In this document: positions 1-7,954 of the stretch, in pieces
Position numbering within the stretch: position 1 is the first letter of the stretch
How the letters are laid out: each line of letters opens with the position of its first letter
Assembly (NCBI GenBank): GCA_964624855.1
Contig: CAZUZW010000004.1
Span: 19,071-83,070 of the forward strand
DNA length: 64,000 bases
Source of the DNA: CAUZIB01 sp964624855
Lineage (GTDB): Bacteria > Acidobacteriota > Vicinamibacteria > Vicinamibacterales > UBA8438
Reading direction: 5' to 3'
The notes under the pieces: model-generated
Told to the model about the DNA's origin: nothing
The model's input: only the letters and a program-made list of their open reading frames with translations
Database searches by the model: none
Translations under genes and position numbers: made by a program

Positions 1-357
1 TACTATAAGCACGTTGATGAGGTTATGGTCGATCCCGACCAGTGGGTTGGCAAGCGTCTTCAAGTACACGGCTACGCATCTAACATTTCGTGGAAACCGA
101 GTACGTTGGATTACCGCTTTGATATTCAAAAAGACGGGTACGTAGTGCATGCTGAGTACACCGGAATTGTGCCGGACACCTTTCAGGACGAGTCTGAGGT
201 TGTGGTATCTGGTCGACTCGAGGGGCAGAAGCTTGTCGTGGAACCAGGCGGAATTATGGCGAAATGTCCATCGAAGTATGAGCCGAAGCCAGAAATTGAT
301 GCGGCATCTGCAGGCGATGCTGAGGGACCGAACAACTCTGGTGGTGCAAACAACTAG
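1..357 (+). CDS. ccmE: CcmE haem chaperone, C-type (5' truncated by window)
   Basis: Periplasmic haem chaperone of System I cytochrome c maturation: it receives haem from CcmABCD and passes it to CcmF/CcmH. The reading frame is open from base 1, so the N-terminal anchor lies outside the window. The OB-fold signature is clear ('GIVPDTFQ', then 'VVVSGRLEG'), and the C-terminus has the haem-binding segment 'GIMAKCPSKYEPK'. The residue at the usual haem-binding histidine (HxxxY) is cysteine, codon 265-267, with the tyrosine at 277-279: a CxxxY variant known from some deltaproteobacteria and archaea. The tail after it is hydrophilic and probably disordered. It is followed 95 bases later by the ccmF-ccmH fusion. 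Identity is sure; the upstream start is unseen. Confidence 0.93.
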   Translation, partial: YYKHVDEVMVDPDQWVGKRLQVHGYASNISWKPSTLDYRFDIQKDGYVVHAEYTGIVPDTFQDESEVVVSGRLEGQKLVVEPGGIMAKCPSKYEPKPEIDAASAGDAEGPNNSGGANN

Positions 358-452
358 TGTCTCCGCACTAGAGGCTCGGCAGTCTGTTTCAGACGACAGG
401 AATGTTCCCTCGCTCGTAAATTATGCGAACTGTCGGTTCTTAACGTAAACCC

Positions 453-2936
453 ATGGCAACAATCGGTTCTTATACGTTACTTGCTGCGTTTATTGTGTGC
501 GCCTACGCAATTGCCGTGTCAGTCGCGGGTGCGCGCCGGCGATCATTGCAGTTGGTTGAAAGTGGTGTCGGAGCATTTTACTCAGTTACGGCATTGATGA
601 CGCTGGCATCCGCGATCATCGTCTATGCGTTTGTGACTGAGGATTACAGCATCCGTTATGTGGACCGCTATTCTGACTCGGTCCAACCGCTCTTTTACAA
701 ACTGACCTCGTACTGGGGTGGCCTAGACGGGTCGATAATGTTCTGGGTGTTTCTGTTGTCGGTGTTCGGAGCGATTGCCGTCAAGACCAATCGAGAGAGC
801 CAACGAGAATTAATTCCGTATGTGGTCGCTGTTGTCGGGGCTGTCCAACTCTTTTTCTTGTTTGTGATGATCGTTCACAACGATCCCTTTACAACCTATT
901 TAACTGAAGCCCCAGTCGATGGTCGAGGACTAAATCCTCTATTGCAAAACCCATATATGGCGATTCATCCGCCGTCACTTTATATCGGATTTGTCGGTAT
1001 GACGATCCCGTTTGCGTTTGGCATGGCGGCCTTGATCACGGGTTATTTAGACGACTCGTGGTTACGTGCTGTTCGACGGTGGACGATGTTTGCATGGCTG
1101 TTCCTTTCTCTCGGTCTAACGTTGGGGATGATTTGGGCTTACGAAGAACTTGGCTGGGGTGGATTCTGGGGCTGGGACCCTGTTGAAAATGCTGGGGCTC
1201 TTCCGTGGTTCACCGCTACCGCATTTTTGCATTCAGTGATGGTTCAGGAACGTCGAAGCATGCTCAGAATTTGGAACGTTACACTGGTGATTCTGACATT
1301 TTTTCTGACGATCTTTGGCACATTCATGACCCGGAGTGGGGTTGTGCAATCAGTGCATGCGTTCGGGGAAGATCCTCAGTTGACACTTTTGTTTTCTATT
1401 TTCATGGTTCTGATCCTCACCTTCAGTTTTGGGTGGCTAATATATCGATTGCCCCTTCTGCGCGCGAGAAATGACTTGGAGTCGTGGGCGTCTCGTGAGG
1501 CGGCCTTTCTGCTGAATAACTGGGTACTGCTGTTTTCTGCATTTTTCATCCTGTTTGCGACGATGTTTCCGACCATCAGCGAAGCGGTGACCGGCCAGCG
1601 GATCACTGTCGGTCCCCCGTTCTTCAATACTTGGATGGTGCCAATCGGATTAGTGCTATTGATGCTTACTGGCATTGGTCCTCTGCTCGCGTGGCGAAAG
1701 TCAACACTCAGTAACCTGGTTTACCAATTTGCCTGGCCGGTTGGGTTGGCGATAGTCACGGCATTTGGGCTTCTAGCCATTGGATTTCGTGTCTGGGTTT
1801 CTGGGCTTTGCTTTGCCTTGTGTGCGTTCGTTGTGGGCACGATCAGTCAGGAGTTCATTCGTGGTGCTGTTGTGCGTCGTGGGGCAACCGGAACCGATAT
1901 GTTGACTGGATTAATTGGTTTGGTTATGCGCTCCAGACGTCGATACGGTGGTTATATCGTTCACGTGGGAATCGTCTTGATGTTTTTGGGATTTGCCGGT
2001 TCCGGCTACAAATTGGAAACGCAGGTCATGATGAGTCCCGGTGACGAGGTTGAGCTGGGCCAGTTTACCGTTCAATATGAACGTATCAGTGAAACCGATG
2101 ACGGACAGAAGCAGATGATCACCGGCCACATGACTATCTTGAAGGATGGGCAATCGGCGGGTGAGTTATTTCCAGCCCGATGGTTTTTCCGAAAACATGA
2201 AACCGAACCAACGACCGAAGTCGCTATTCGACGCTCCATCTCTGAGGACCTGTACATTACGTTAGCGACGTACGACCTCAGTAATCAGACAGCTGCGTTT
2301 CAGATTACCGTAAATCCACTAGTGAATTGGATCTGGTTTGGGTTCGCGATTATGGCGCTTGGAACTGGTATCGCACTGTTGCCAGAGAGTCGGCTGGCCT
2401 TTATAGCGGCCAAGGTTCCTGAAGGAGCAGCCACAACGTCGGTTCTTCTTGTGTCATTGTTTTTGACCGGATTGGGAACAACGGTGCACGCTCAGATTGC
2501 CGTGCCGAATGGGGCTGAGTTAACAACTGAGCAGAAACAACTTGAAGCCGAGTTGCAAGAGGAACTCGTTTGTGTCTGTGGCAGTTGCTCTCATCTGCAA
2601 TTGTCAACCTGTACATGTTCAACCGCGGATGATATGCGTCTCCGGTTGAATCAGCAGGTCTCGCTGGGCCGCGACCGCGATGGGGTTTATCAACATTTTA
2701 TCGACACCTACGGAAGTCAGGAACCTATCGGCGCGCCAATCGGCGCATTTAATCAACTGTCTTGGTTGTTTCCGATGTTGGTCGGTGGTGTCTGCTTGGC
2801 TGGCGTCGGCTTTGTTGCACTCCGCTGGTCGCGACGTGGCTCGGAGTTTCAGGAGTCGGAGGCTTCTCTCCCTGCAGCCGGAAACGATGTGCAGTTAGAA
2901 GCCAGGTTGGACGATGAACTCCGAAACCTCGACTGA
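453..2936 (+). CDS. ccmF: CcmF-CcmH fusion, cytochrome c haem lyase
   Basis: A single 827-residue protein that joins the haem lyase CcmF (about residues 1-650, many membrane helices) to a CcmH-type thiol oxidoreductase domain (about 690-790). The CcmF part has the WWD-type haem-handling motif 'WGGFWGWDPVENA' near residues 233-246. The CcmH part begins with 'EELVCVCGSC' (first Cys about residue 707) and continues 'STCTCSTADDMRLRL', the cysteine-rich variant of the CcmH CxxC site that would reduce the apocytochrome haem motif. A transmembrane helix follows the CcmH domain. CcmF and CcmH are usually separate genes that work as one complex, so the fusion is functionally sensible. The start is the first ATG after ccmE. 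The 3' end overlaps the next gene by 23 bases. Confidence 0.94.
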   Translation: MATIGSYTLLAAFIVCAYAIAVSVAGARRRSLQLVESGVGAFYSVTALMTLASAIIVYAFVTEDYSIRYVDRYSDSVQPLFYKLTSYWGGLDGSIMFWVFLLSVFGAIAVKTNRESQRELIPYVVAVVGAVQLFFLFVMIVHNDPFTTYLTEAPVDGRGLNPLLQNPYMAIHPPSLYIGFVGMTIPFAFGMAALITGYLDDSWLRAVRRWTMFAWLFLSLGLTLGMIWAYEELGWGGFWGWDPVENAGALPWFTATAFLHSVMVQERRSMLRIWNVTLVILTFFLTIFGTFMTRSGVVQSVHAFGEDPQLTLLFSIFMVLILTFSFGWLIYRLPLLRARNDLESWASREAAFLLNNWVLLFSAFFILFATMFPTISEAVTGQRITVGPPFFNTWMVPIGLVLLMLTGIGPLLAWRKSTLSNLVYQFAWPVGLAIVTAFGLLAIGFRVWVSGLCFALCAFVVGTISQEFIRGAVVRRGATGTDMLTGLIGLVMRSRRRYGGYIVHVGIVLMFLGFAGSGYKLETQVMMSPGDEVELGQFTVQYERISETDDGQKQMITGHMTILKDGQSAGELFPARWFFRKHETEPTTEVAIRRSISEDLYITLATYDLSNQTAAFQITVNPLVNWIWFGFAIMALGTGIALLPESRLAFIAAKVPEGAATTSVLLVSLFLTGLGTTVHAQIAVPNGAELTTEQKQLEAELQEELVCVCGSCSHLQLSTCTCSTADDMRLRLNQQVSLGRDRDGVYQHFIDTYGSQEPIGAPIGAFNQLSWLFPMLVGGVCLAGVGFVALRWSRRGSEFQESEASLPAAGNDVQLEARLDDELRNLD

Positions 2937-3510
2937 TAGAAGTTCTTTCCGGCCGTGGCACCTCTTTGTGTTACTGGGTCTTTTGGCTTCCACTGTAGCT
3001 GTTGTCCTTGTGCAACCCGGTGATCCGGTTGTTCTAGTTTTGTTGGTTGCCGCAATTGGATCGGCGTCTGGCGTTGGCTTTGCCCTTTGTCGAACATTGT
3101 GGCCGCTTGTGGGAATCCACGCAGAAGATCAGGTCCAGGTCATTGGAGGTCGAACTAGAGCCGCGATTGAACGAGAGAAAACCTTGGTCCTGCGATCGAT
3201 TAAAGAGTTGGAGTTTGATCGGGCTATGGGCAAGGTGTCGAAGCCGGATTTTGACGTCATGAAGGTACGCCTAAGGAGCCAAGCACTGGCATTGATCAAG
3301 AAACTTGATGCCGACATGCCCGGTTACCGTGAGGCAATTGAGCAAGAACTTGTAACACGATTAGCGGACAATTCCCAGAATGACGGACTGTCAAGAGAAC
3401 GAGTTGTTCAGCAGGACTTTCTGACTTGTGAAAGCTGTGGAACTGTAAATGACATTGACTCGAAGTTTTGTAAACACTGTGCTTCGCCAGTAAACGGCAA
3501 TACGGAGTGA
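2914..3510 (+). CDS. CcmI-like membrane protein with C-terminal zinc ribbon
   Basis: This 198-residue protein has two membrane helices near the N-terminus (about 17-35 and 39-60). A charged, helical middle follows with 'LRSIKELEFDRAMGKVS', resembling the cytoplasmic segment of CcmI/CycH-type proteins. The C-terminus is a zinc ribbon made of two CxxC pairs ('CESCG' and 'CKHC'). It overlaps the ccmF-ccmH end and shares four bases (GTGA) with the next gene, so it is translationally coupled inside the ccm operon. A role in cytochrome assembly, perhaps a scaffold for the haem lyase, is inferred from position and the CcmI-like segment. The zinc ribbon is not part of classical CcmI. Confidence 0.75.
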   Translation: MNSETSTDRSSFRPWHLFVLLGLLASTVAVVLVQPGDPVVLVLLVAAIGSASGVGFALCRTLWPLVGIHAEDQVQVIGGRTRAAIEREKTLVLRSIKELEFDRAMGKVSKPDFDVMKVRLRSQALALIKKLDADMPGYREAIEQELVTRLADNSQNDGLSRERVVQQDFLTCESCGTVNDIDSKFCKHCASPVNGNTE

Positions 3511-4757
3511 ATGGACTGATGCGACGGGTGAGTTGGTGGCTCTCGATTTGTATTGGGTTGCTGTGTGTAGTTCAACTAGGCGCCCAACCAGATCCGCGCC
3601 AAATGTCCGGACTTCCCTTGCCCGACCCAGCACTACCGGACGGAACTATTACCGTCAGGGTTATTCGCGGGCAGATTACAAATAACGTCCCAGGCCAGGC
3701 TGTCGAATTACGGCAAGGAGATGTTGTCGAGACGGCCATTACCGACGAAGAAGGTCGAGCGACATTCTTGACCTTGAACCCTGGTCAGCAGGTTCAGGCT
3801 TCGACAGAGCTTGATGGTAGCCAGTTGCAGTCACAGATGTTTAATGTTCCTGGTCGTGGAGGTATTCGCCTGATGTTGGTTGGGGCTGATCCAGACAACC
3901 CAGAGCTTCCTGCGCAGTTGGGTACGGTGACCTTGGCGGGTGAGTCATGGATACAGGTGGAATTAATTGAAGAGAGTATAGAGGTCTATTATTTTCTTGA
4001 GGTTATCAACAAGACTGATACACCCGTGGAGCCGTCGACGCCGATCACGTTTGATCTTCCGAATGGAGCGGTCGGCACGACCGTCATGCGAGGATCGTCT
4101 CCCACGACGCTGCTAGATGGTCGAAGAGTGGAACTGCCGGGTCCGTTTGCTCCGGGGGCCACGCCGTTACACGTGGCTTACATATTGCCGTATTCAGCTG
4201 CGAATCTTGTGCTTTCTCAAAGTTTTCCAGTTGACCTAGAAGCACTGCTGATTTCGGTTGAGCAGTGGGGTGATATGGACGTTCAATCATCGCAGATCGA
4301 TCGGCGGATGGAACTTCCTTCTGACCAAGGAAATGGGACGCCGTACATGCTTGGTGCCGGTCCGCGTATTTCTGTTGGTCAGGACCTGTTGGTTGAGTTG
4401 GTGGGGTTGCCTCACCGTAGTACTATGCCGAGTACGATCACATTAATTATGGCTGGTGCTATTTTTGGGTTTGGCTTTTGGGGGTCTTTGGGTAAGCGAG
4501 AGACTGCTTCAGAGGTCAAGCGGCGTGCGATACTGGAAACCCGCAAGGAAAAATTGTTTACTGATCTCGTCAAAATCGAGCGTCAACATCGTTCTGGAAA
4601 AATTGGATTAACCAAACACACTTCGAGACGAACAGAATTGATCGGTGCTCTCGAACGGGTCTACCGGGAGCTTGATGAACAGCTGACGGCAATGCTCATC
4701 AGTTCTGGAAGGACTCGGGAGTCGCATTCTGTGGAATCCCCGGGTACGGCTGGTTAA
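3507..4757 (+). CDS. Secreted/anchored protein with carboxypeptidase-regulatory-like domain, ccm-linked
   Basis: This 416-residue protein has an N-terminal signal peptide ending near 'LGAQ', followed by a beta-rich domain (about 45-115, 'GDVVETAITDEEGRATFLTL') of carboxypeptidase regulatory/Ig-like type. A second beta-rich region comes next, then one membrane helix (about 310-330) and a charged, probably coiled-coil cytoplasmic tail. The tail contains 'KLFTDLVKIERQHRSGKIG', which echoes the helical segment of the preceding gene. The start is GTG overlapping the previous stop (GTGA); an ATG lies 12 bases further in. It sits between the CcmI-like gene and ccmA, so a role in cytochrome c biogenesis is likely, but the exact function is not recognised. 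Confidence 0.7.
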   Translation: MNGLMRRVSWWLSICIGLLCVVQLGAQPDPRQMSGLPLPDPALPDGTITVRVIRGQITNNVPGQAVELRQGDVVETAITDEEGRATFLTLNPGQQVQASTELDGSQLQSQMFNVPGRGGIRLMLVGADPDNPELPAQLGTVTLAGESWIQVELIEESIEVYYFLEVINKTDTPVEPSTPITFDLPNGAVGTTVMRGSSPTTLLDGRRVELPGPFAPGATPLHVAYILPYSAANLVLSQSFPVDLEALLISVEQWGDMDVQSSQIDRRMELPSDQGNGTPYMLGAGPRISVGQDLLVELVGLPHRSTMPSTITLIMAGAIFGFGFWGSLGKRETASEVKRRAILETRKEKLFTDLVKIERQHRSGKIGLTKHTSRRTELIGALERVYRELDEQLTAMLISSGRTRESHSVESPGTAG

Positions 4758-4772
4758 ACTCCTCGGAGGCTT

Positions 4773-5480
4773 GTGTTCGACTTCGACCATCTTACGATCG
4801 ATGATGTTTCGCGTTACTATGGCCGACGACGTGCGCTGAGCCATGTGTCCTTTGGGCTTCAACCGGGTGAACTGGTTGGGCTGCTCGGTCCAAACGGTGC
4901 TGGAAAGTCAACGCTGCTCGGCGTTCTGGCTGCCCTCATTCGTCCGTCGTCTGGGCGCGTTATTTACGGTAATTACAGCGGGAGCCGCTCCACTTCTGAG
5001 CTAAGAGAGAGTATCGGGTTTTTGTCCCACGACTTACAGCTCTACGCAGAATTGACAGCGCGCGAAAATCTTGAATTCTTTGCTGGGTTGTACGGTTTAG
5101 ATAATCCGTCAGAACGCGCGACCAGCGCTCTTTCCCGCGCTGGCCTTGGGCGACGCGAAAACGATGTTGTGGACAGTTATTCGAGAGGCATGCGCCAAAA
5201 GCTGGCTCTTGAACGCACGCTGCTGCACGACCCTCGACTTATTCTGTTGGACGAACCATTTACTGGTCTAGACGAAATGGCGACAGTCGCATTAACGGAC
5301 CGATTGCTAGATCTCAAGAAGTCTGGTTGTATGGTGTTGGTGGCGACTCATGACCTTGACATTGCTGAAGGGTTTGTCGATCGATCGGTGATGCTTCGGA
5401 ATGGAAAGATGGTTGAGCTTGAAGGAGAGAGTGGGTCTTTGCGCGACCGCTATCGTGCAACTCTGTTGCACGATAATTGA
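4773..5480 (+). CDS. ccmA: Haem exporter ABC ATPase CcmA
   Basis: ATPase of the CcmABCD complex, which loads haem on CcmE. Walker A 'GPNGAGKST' is at residues 39-47; the signature region 'YSRGMRQKLALER' and Walker B 'LILLDEPFTGLD' follow in the usual order, then the switch histidine in 'VATHD'. The length (235 residues) is normal for the family. The GTG start is set by a GGAGG motif seven bases before it. ccmB and ccmC follow directly, which fixes the assignment among the many ABC ATPases. Confidence 0.93.
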   Translation: MFDFDHLTIDDVSRYYGRRRALSHVSFGLQPGELVGLLGPNGAGKSTLLGVLAALIRPSSGRVIYGNYSGSRSTSELRESIGFLSHDLQLYAELTARENLEFFAGLYGLDNPSERATSALSRAGLGRRENDVVDSYSRGMRQKLALERTLLHDPRLILLDEPFTGLDEMATVALTDRLLDLKKSGCMVLVATHDLDIAEGFVDRSVMLRNGKMVELEGESGSLRDRYRATLLHDN

Positions 5481-5527
5481 AAAAGACTCCAGACTGAGAT
5501 TTTTACTACATGCCGTTGTGAAACGTG

Positions 5528-6211
5528 ATGAAAAGTTTTTTTGAGACTGCCTTACTTGTCACTTTTAAGGATATTCGGGTTGAGACCAGAAGTTGGGAGA
5601 TGGTCTCGACCACTCTGTTTTTTGCTGCATCGTGTGTGCTGGTGTTTTCGTTTGCCTTTGTTCGTGGGGGGCGGCCGATTGATGGCGCGGCAGCTGGGAT
5701 TATCTGGATAGCTGTGGCTTTTTCAGGAACTCTGGCGTTAGGTCGCGCATTTGAACGAGAACGATATCAGGATGCCATGCGAGGTTTATTGATGGCACCG
5801 GTACAGCGCTCAGCCATTTTTTTGGGTAAATTGCTTGGAATTATTCTGCTAATGGCGGTTGTTGAAGCTGTGGTCGTATTGTTTGTGGCATTTACTTTTC
5901 AGGTTTCACTTTTACTCTATCCAGGACATTTATTCTTGCTGCTCGTCACTGGAACAGTCGGATTTGCAACAGTTGGTACACTTTTCGCTGCCATGCTGTT
6001 ACGGACCAGCAGTCGCGGTGTTTTACTGCCGATATTGCTGTATCCGGTGACGTTTCCGGTTTTGATTGCTGGAGTAGGTGGTACGGTCGCATTGTTTCAG
6101 GGACAACCAAACTTGGACTTGGCGAGATTTTGGATCGCTTTGCTGGTATTTTTTGACGCGGTTTTCATCACGCTTGCTCTATGGACATTTGAGCCTGTCA
6201 TGACAGAATGA
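5528..6211 (+). CDS. ccmB: Haem exporter membrane subunit CcmB
   Basis: About 227 residues with six hydrophobic segments and the CcmB-type N-terminus 'TFKDIRVETRSWEMV' followed by 'FERERYQDAMRGLLMAPV'. It forms the membrane part of the CcmABCD haem-handling ABC complex in the inner membrane. The ATG at 5528 is preceded by an in-frame GTG at 5525; either is possible. It follows ccmA by about 45 bases and overlaps ccmC by four bases (ATGA), indicating translational coupling. Confidence 0.93.
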   Translation: MKSFFETALLVTFKDIRVETRSWEMVSTTLFFAASCVLVFSFAFVRGGRPIDGAAAGIIWIAVAFSGTLALGRAFERERYQDAMRGLLMAPVQRSAIFLGKLLGIILLMAVVEAVVVLFVAFTFQVSLLLYPGHLFLLLVTGTVGFATVGTLFAAMLLRTSSRGVLLPILLYPVTFPVLIAGVGGTVALFQGQPNLDLARFWIALLVFFDAVFITLALWTFEPVMTE

Positions 6212-6882
6212 TAAGGATGATGTCGAAAATCTTTGGTGGATTACTCGTAATCTCAGCGGTAATGTTCGCAGGTGCACCAATCTTGATTGCGGGTGCGCCG
6301 TATGAATCCACGATGGGACTCGTGCAGAAGATCTTTTACTTTCACGTGCCATCGTGGATTGTGATGTTCCTGGCAGTATTTATTTGCGGGTTTTCAAGTG
6401 CTATCTATTTGTTTAAGGAGCGACCGGCGGCTGACCGACTTGCCGTGGCTTCGGCTGAACTTGCTGTGTTGTTTGGGTTGATGGGACTCATGACCGGACC
6501 TCTTTGGGCGATCAAGGCGTGGGGCGTCTGGTGGCAGTGGGACGCTCGGCTGACCATGGCGTTGATTCTCGAGCTTATTTTTATCGCATACATTCTGCTT
6601 CGGACTTATGGTGGTCCGGGGTCAGAGAAGCTTGCTGCAGGGTTAGCACTCTTCGGAATGGCTAACGTTCCGTTCGTTTATATTTCGGTTAACGTATGGC
6701 GCACCATTCATCCAACGACTAATGTGATTCCCACGCTGGCGACGTCGGCACCAGGCATGTTTGGGCCGTTTGTATGGTGCATGGTCGCATTCTTGGTTCT
6801 GTTTATGGCTATGCTCACCGCGCGCCTCCGTTTGGAGGAGCAACGTAGTCGACTTGAGCAATTACATCTTGCGATGGATTAA
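6208..6882 (+). CDS. ccmC: Haem-handling membrane protein CcmC
   Basis: A 224-residue inner-membrane protein that presents haem to CcmE. The tryptophan-rich haem motif is visible as 'WGVWWQWDARLT' at about residues 106-117. Histidines that serve as haem ligands in the family lie in the flanking periplasmic loops ('IFYFHVPSW' and 'WRTIHPT'). Six membrane helices are expected and seen as hydrophobic runs. The start codon overlaps the ccmB stop. The charged C-terminal tail after the last helix is slightly long. Confidence 0.95.
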   Translation: MIRMMSKIFGGLLVISAVMFAGAPILIAGAPYESTMGLVQKIFYFHVPSWIVMFLAVFICGFSSAIYLFKERPAADRLAVASAELAVLFGLMGLMTGPLWAIKAWGVWWQWDARLTMALILELIFIAYILLRTYGGPGSEKLAAGLALFGMANVPFVYISVNVWRTIHPTTNVIPTLATSAPGMFGPFVWCMVAFLVLFMAMLTARLRLEEQRSRLEQLHLAMD

Positions 6883-6940
6883 TATGCAGTTTTGGTAATA
6901 ATTGTCAGATTTGAAACTACACAGTGGACGAAAAGGATAA

Positions 6941-7240
6941 ATGAAATCGCATAAAGTGTGGGCACGAAATGTGGGCGTTTTACTGCTTGTCGTGGGCGTA
7001 ATTGTGTTTAATGCTCAGTTTGATCTAGCTGAGGCAGGTGTAGGTCAACCAGCACAAGACGAATTTGTTCCGCTGGATTCTGTTCCACCAGAGGACCAAC
7101 TTCCGGCCGCTCCACTATTGGTAGCTGCTTACGCATTGCTGTGGATTGCAGTCGTTGGTTACCTGTGGTCGATTTGGCGACGGATGGTAGCTGTTGAACG
7201 AGACTTGTCAGAGCTATCGGGAAGAACGGGAGAGTCATAG
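6941..7240 (+). CDS. ccmD: CcmD-family small membrane protein
   Basis: A 99-residue protein with an N-terminal hydrophobic segment that may be a signal anchor, an acidic periplasmic stretch, then the CcmD-like core 'APLLVAAYALLWIAVVGYLW'. A basic start to the cytoplasmic tail follows ('SIWRRMVAVERDL'). CcmD stabilises the CcmABC complex and helps release haem-loaded CcmE. The family is usually 40-70 residues with one helix, so this copy is longer, with an extra N-terminal part. Position directly after ccmC supports the call. Confidence 0.78.
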   Translation: MKSHKVWARNVGVLLLVVGVIVFNAQFDLAEAGVGQPAQDEFVPLDSVPPEDQLPAAPLLVAAYALLWIAVVGYLWSIWRRMVAVERDLSELSGRTGES

Positions 7241-7243
7241 TCA

Positions 7244-7387
7244 GTGGGAGACATGACCGCGGGGCACTTTATTTTTATCCCTTCGGTTCTTCTGTTGGGG
7301 ATCGTGATTGGTTGGGTGCTGGGATCACGTGCAGCGGCAGATGCGTATGCTGCTGAGCTCAAGCGTCGGACCGAGCGAAAATCCTAG
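7244..7387 (+). CDS. Small single-helix membrane protein at end of ccm operon
   Basis: A 47-residue open frame starting with GTG at 7244 (or ATG at 7253) three bases after the ccmD stop. It encodes one hydrophobic helix ('FIFIPSVLLLGIVIGWVLG') and then a short Ala-rich and basic tail ending in 'RRTERKS'. GGAG lies just before the ATG at 7253. It has the shape of a small membrane protein, and its tight position suggests it belongs to the ccm operon. It might be a second CcmD-like subunit; no family is recognised. Confidence 0.55.
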   Translation: MGDMTAGHFIFIPSVLLLGIVIGWVLGSRAAADAYAAELKRRTERKS

Positions 7388-7453
7388 AACCGATATAGAA
7401 CCTTGGAATATACGGCCTCAAGAGTGTTGGTTCTGAACTAGGTTCGTCATTCA

Positions 7454-7954
7454 TTATTTACTCATCCAATTGATAATTTGGGTTACAAGGTCTTCAATTG
7501 TTTTGCCTTCGGTGGCGAGTTGAACCTGTGCCAGGCTGTATGTTGGTCTTCGGCTTTCCCATAACGATCGCAGACGTTTCGAATTGGAAGCGAGCGGACG
7601 TGTTGGGTCGCCTGACAGACGACTGAGTGCCGTTTCTATCGGTATATCGAGCCAGACAGCAATACCGTCGTCGGTGATGATGGTCCGGTTGGATGAGTTT
7701 TCGAATGTTCCTCCGCCCGTAGCTACGACGACACGGCGGAGTTGCTGAATTTCATTGAGCATCGCGTTTTCGGCTTTCCGAAACGCAGTCTCACCTCTTT
7801 TGCGAAAGAAGTCGGTGACGGATAGTTGCTCTTTTTTTTCGATGAGTTCATCGAGGTCACGGAATTCCCAGTGAAGGCGGTTGGCCAAAGCTTTGCCGAC
7901 TGTTGATTTTCCAGCCGCCATGAAACCAATCAGATAAATCTTGTCTGTTTTCAT
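7454..7954 (-). CDS. aroK: Shikimate kinase
   Basis: Phosphorylates shikimate at the 3-hydroxyl with ATP, the fifth step of chorismate synthesis, in the cytoplasm. Walker A 'GFMAAGKST' is at residues 10-18. The shikimate-binding region 'RDLDELIEKKEQLSVTDFF' follows, then 'GETAFRKAE' and the conserved 'ATGGGTF'. The length of 166 residues is typical. Its ATG overlaps the aroA stop by four bases, so the two form a coupled two-gene unit read right to left. Confidence 0.94.
   Translation of the reverse strand: MKTDKIYLIGFMAAGKSTVGKALANRLHWEFRDLDELIEKKEQLSVTDFFRKRGETAFRKAENAMLNEIQQLRRVVVATGGGTFENSSNRTIITDDGIAVWLDIPIETALSRLSGDPTRPLASNSKRLRSLWESRRPTYSLAQVQLATEGKTIEDLVTQIINWMSK

Noticed and set aside
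149..448. 99-residue frame overlapping the ccmE end
   Set aside because: It lies in another frame of a clear ccmE and its composition is not protein-like.
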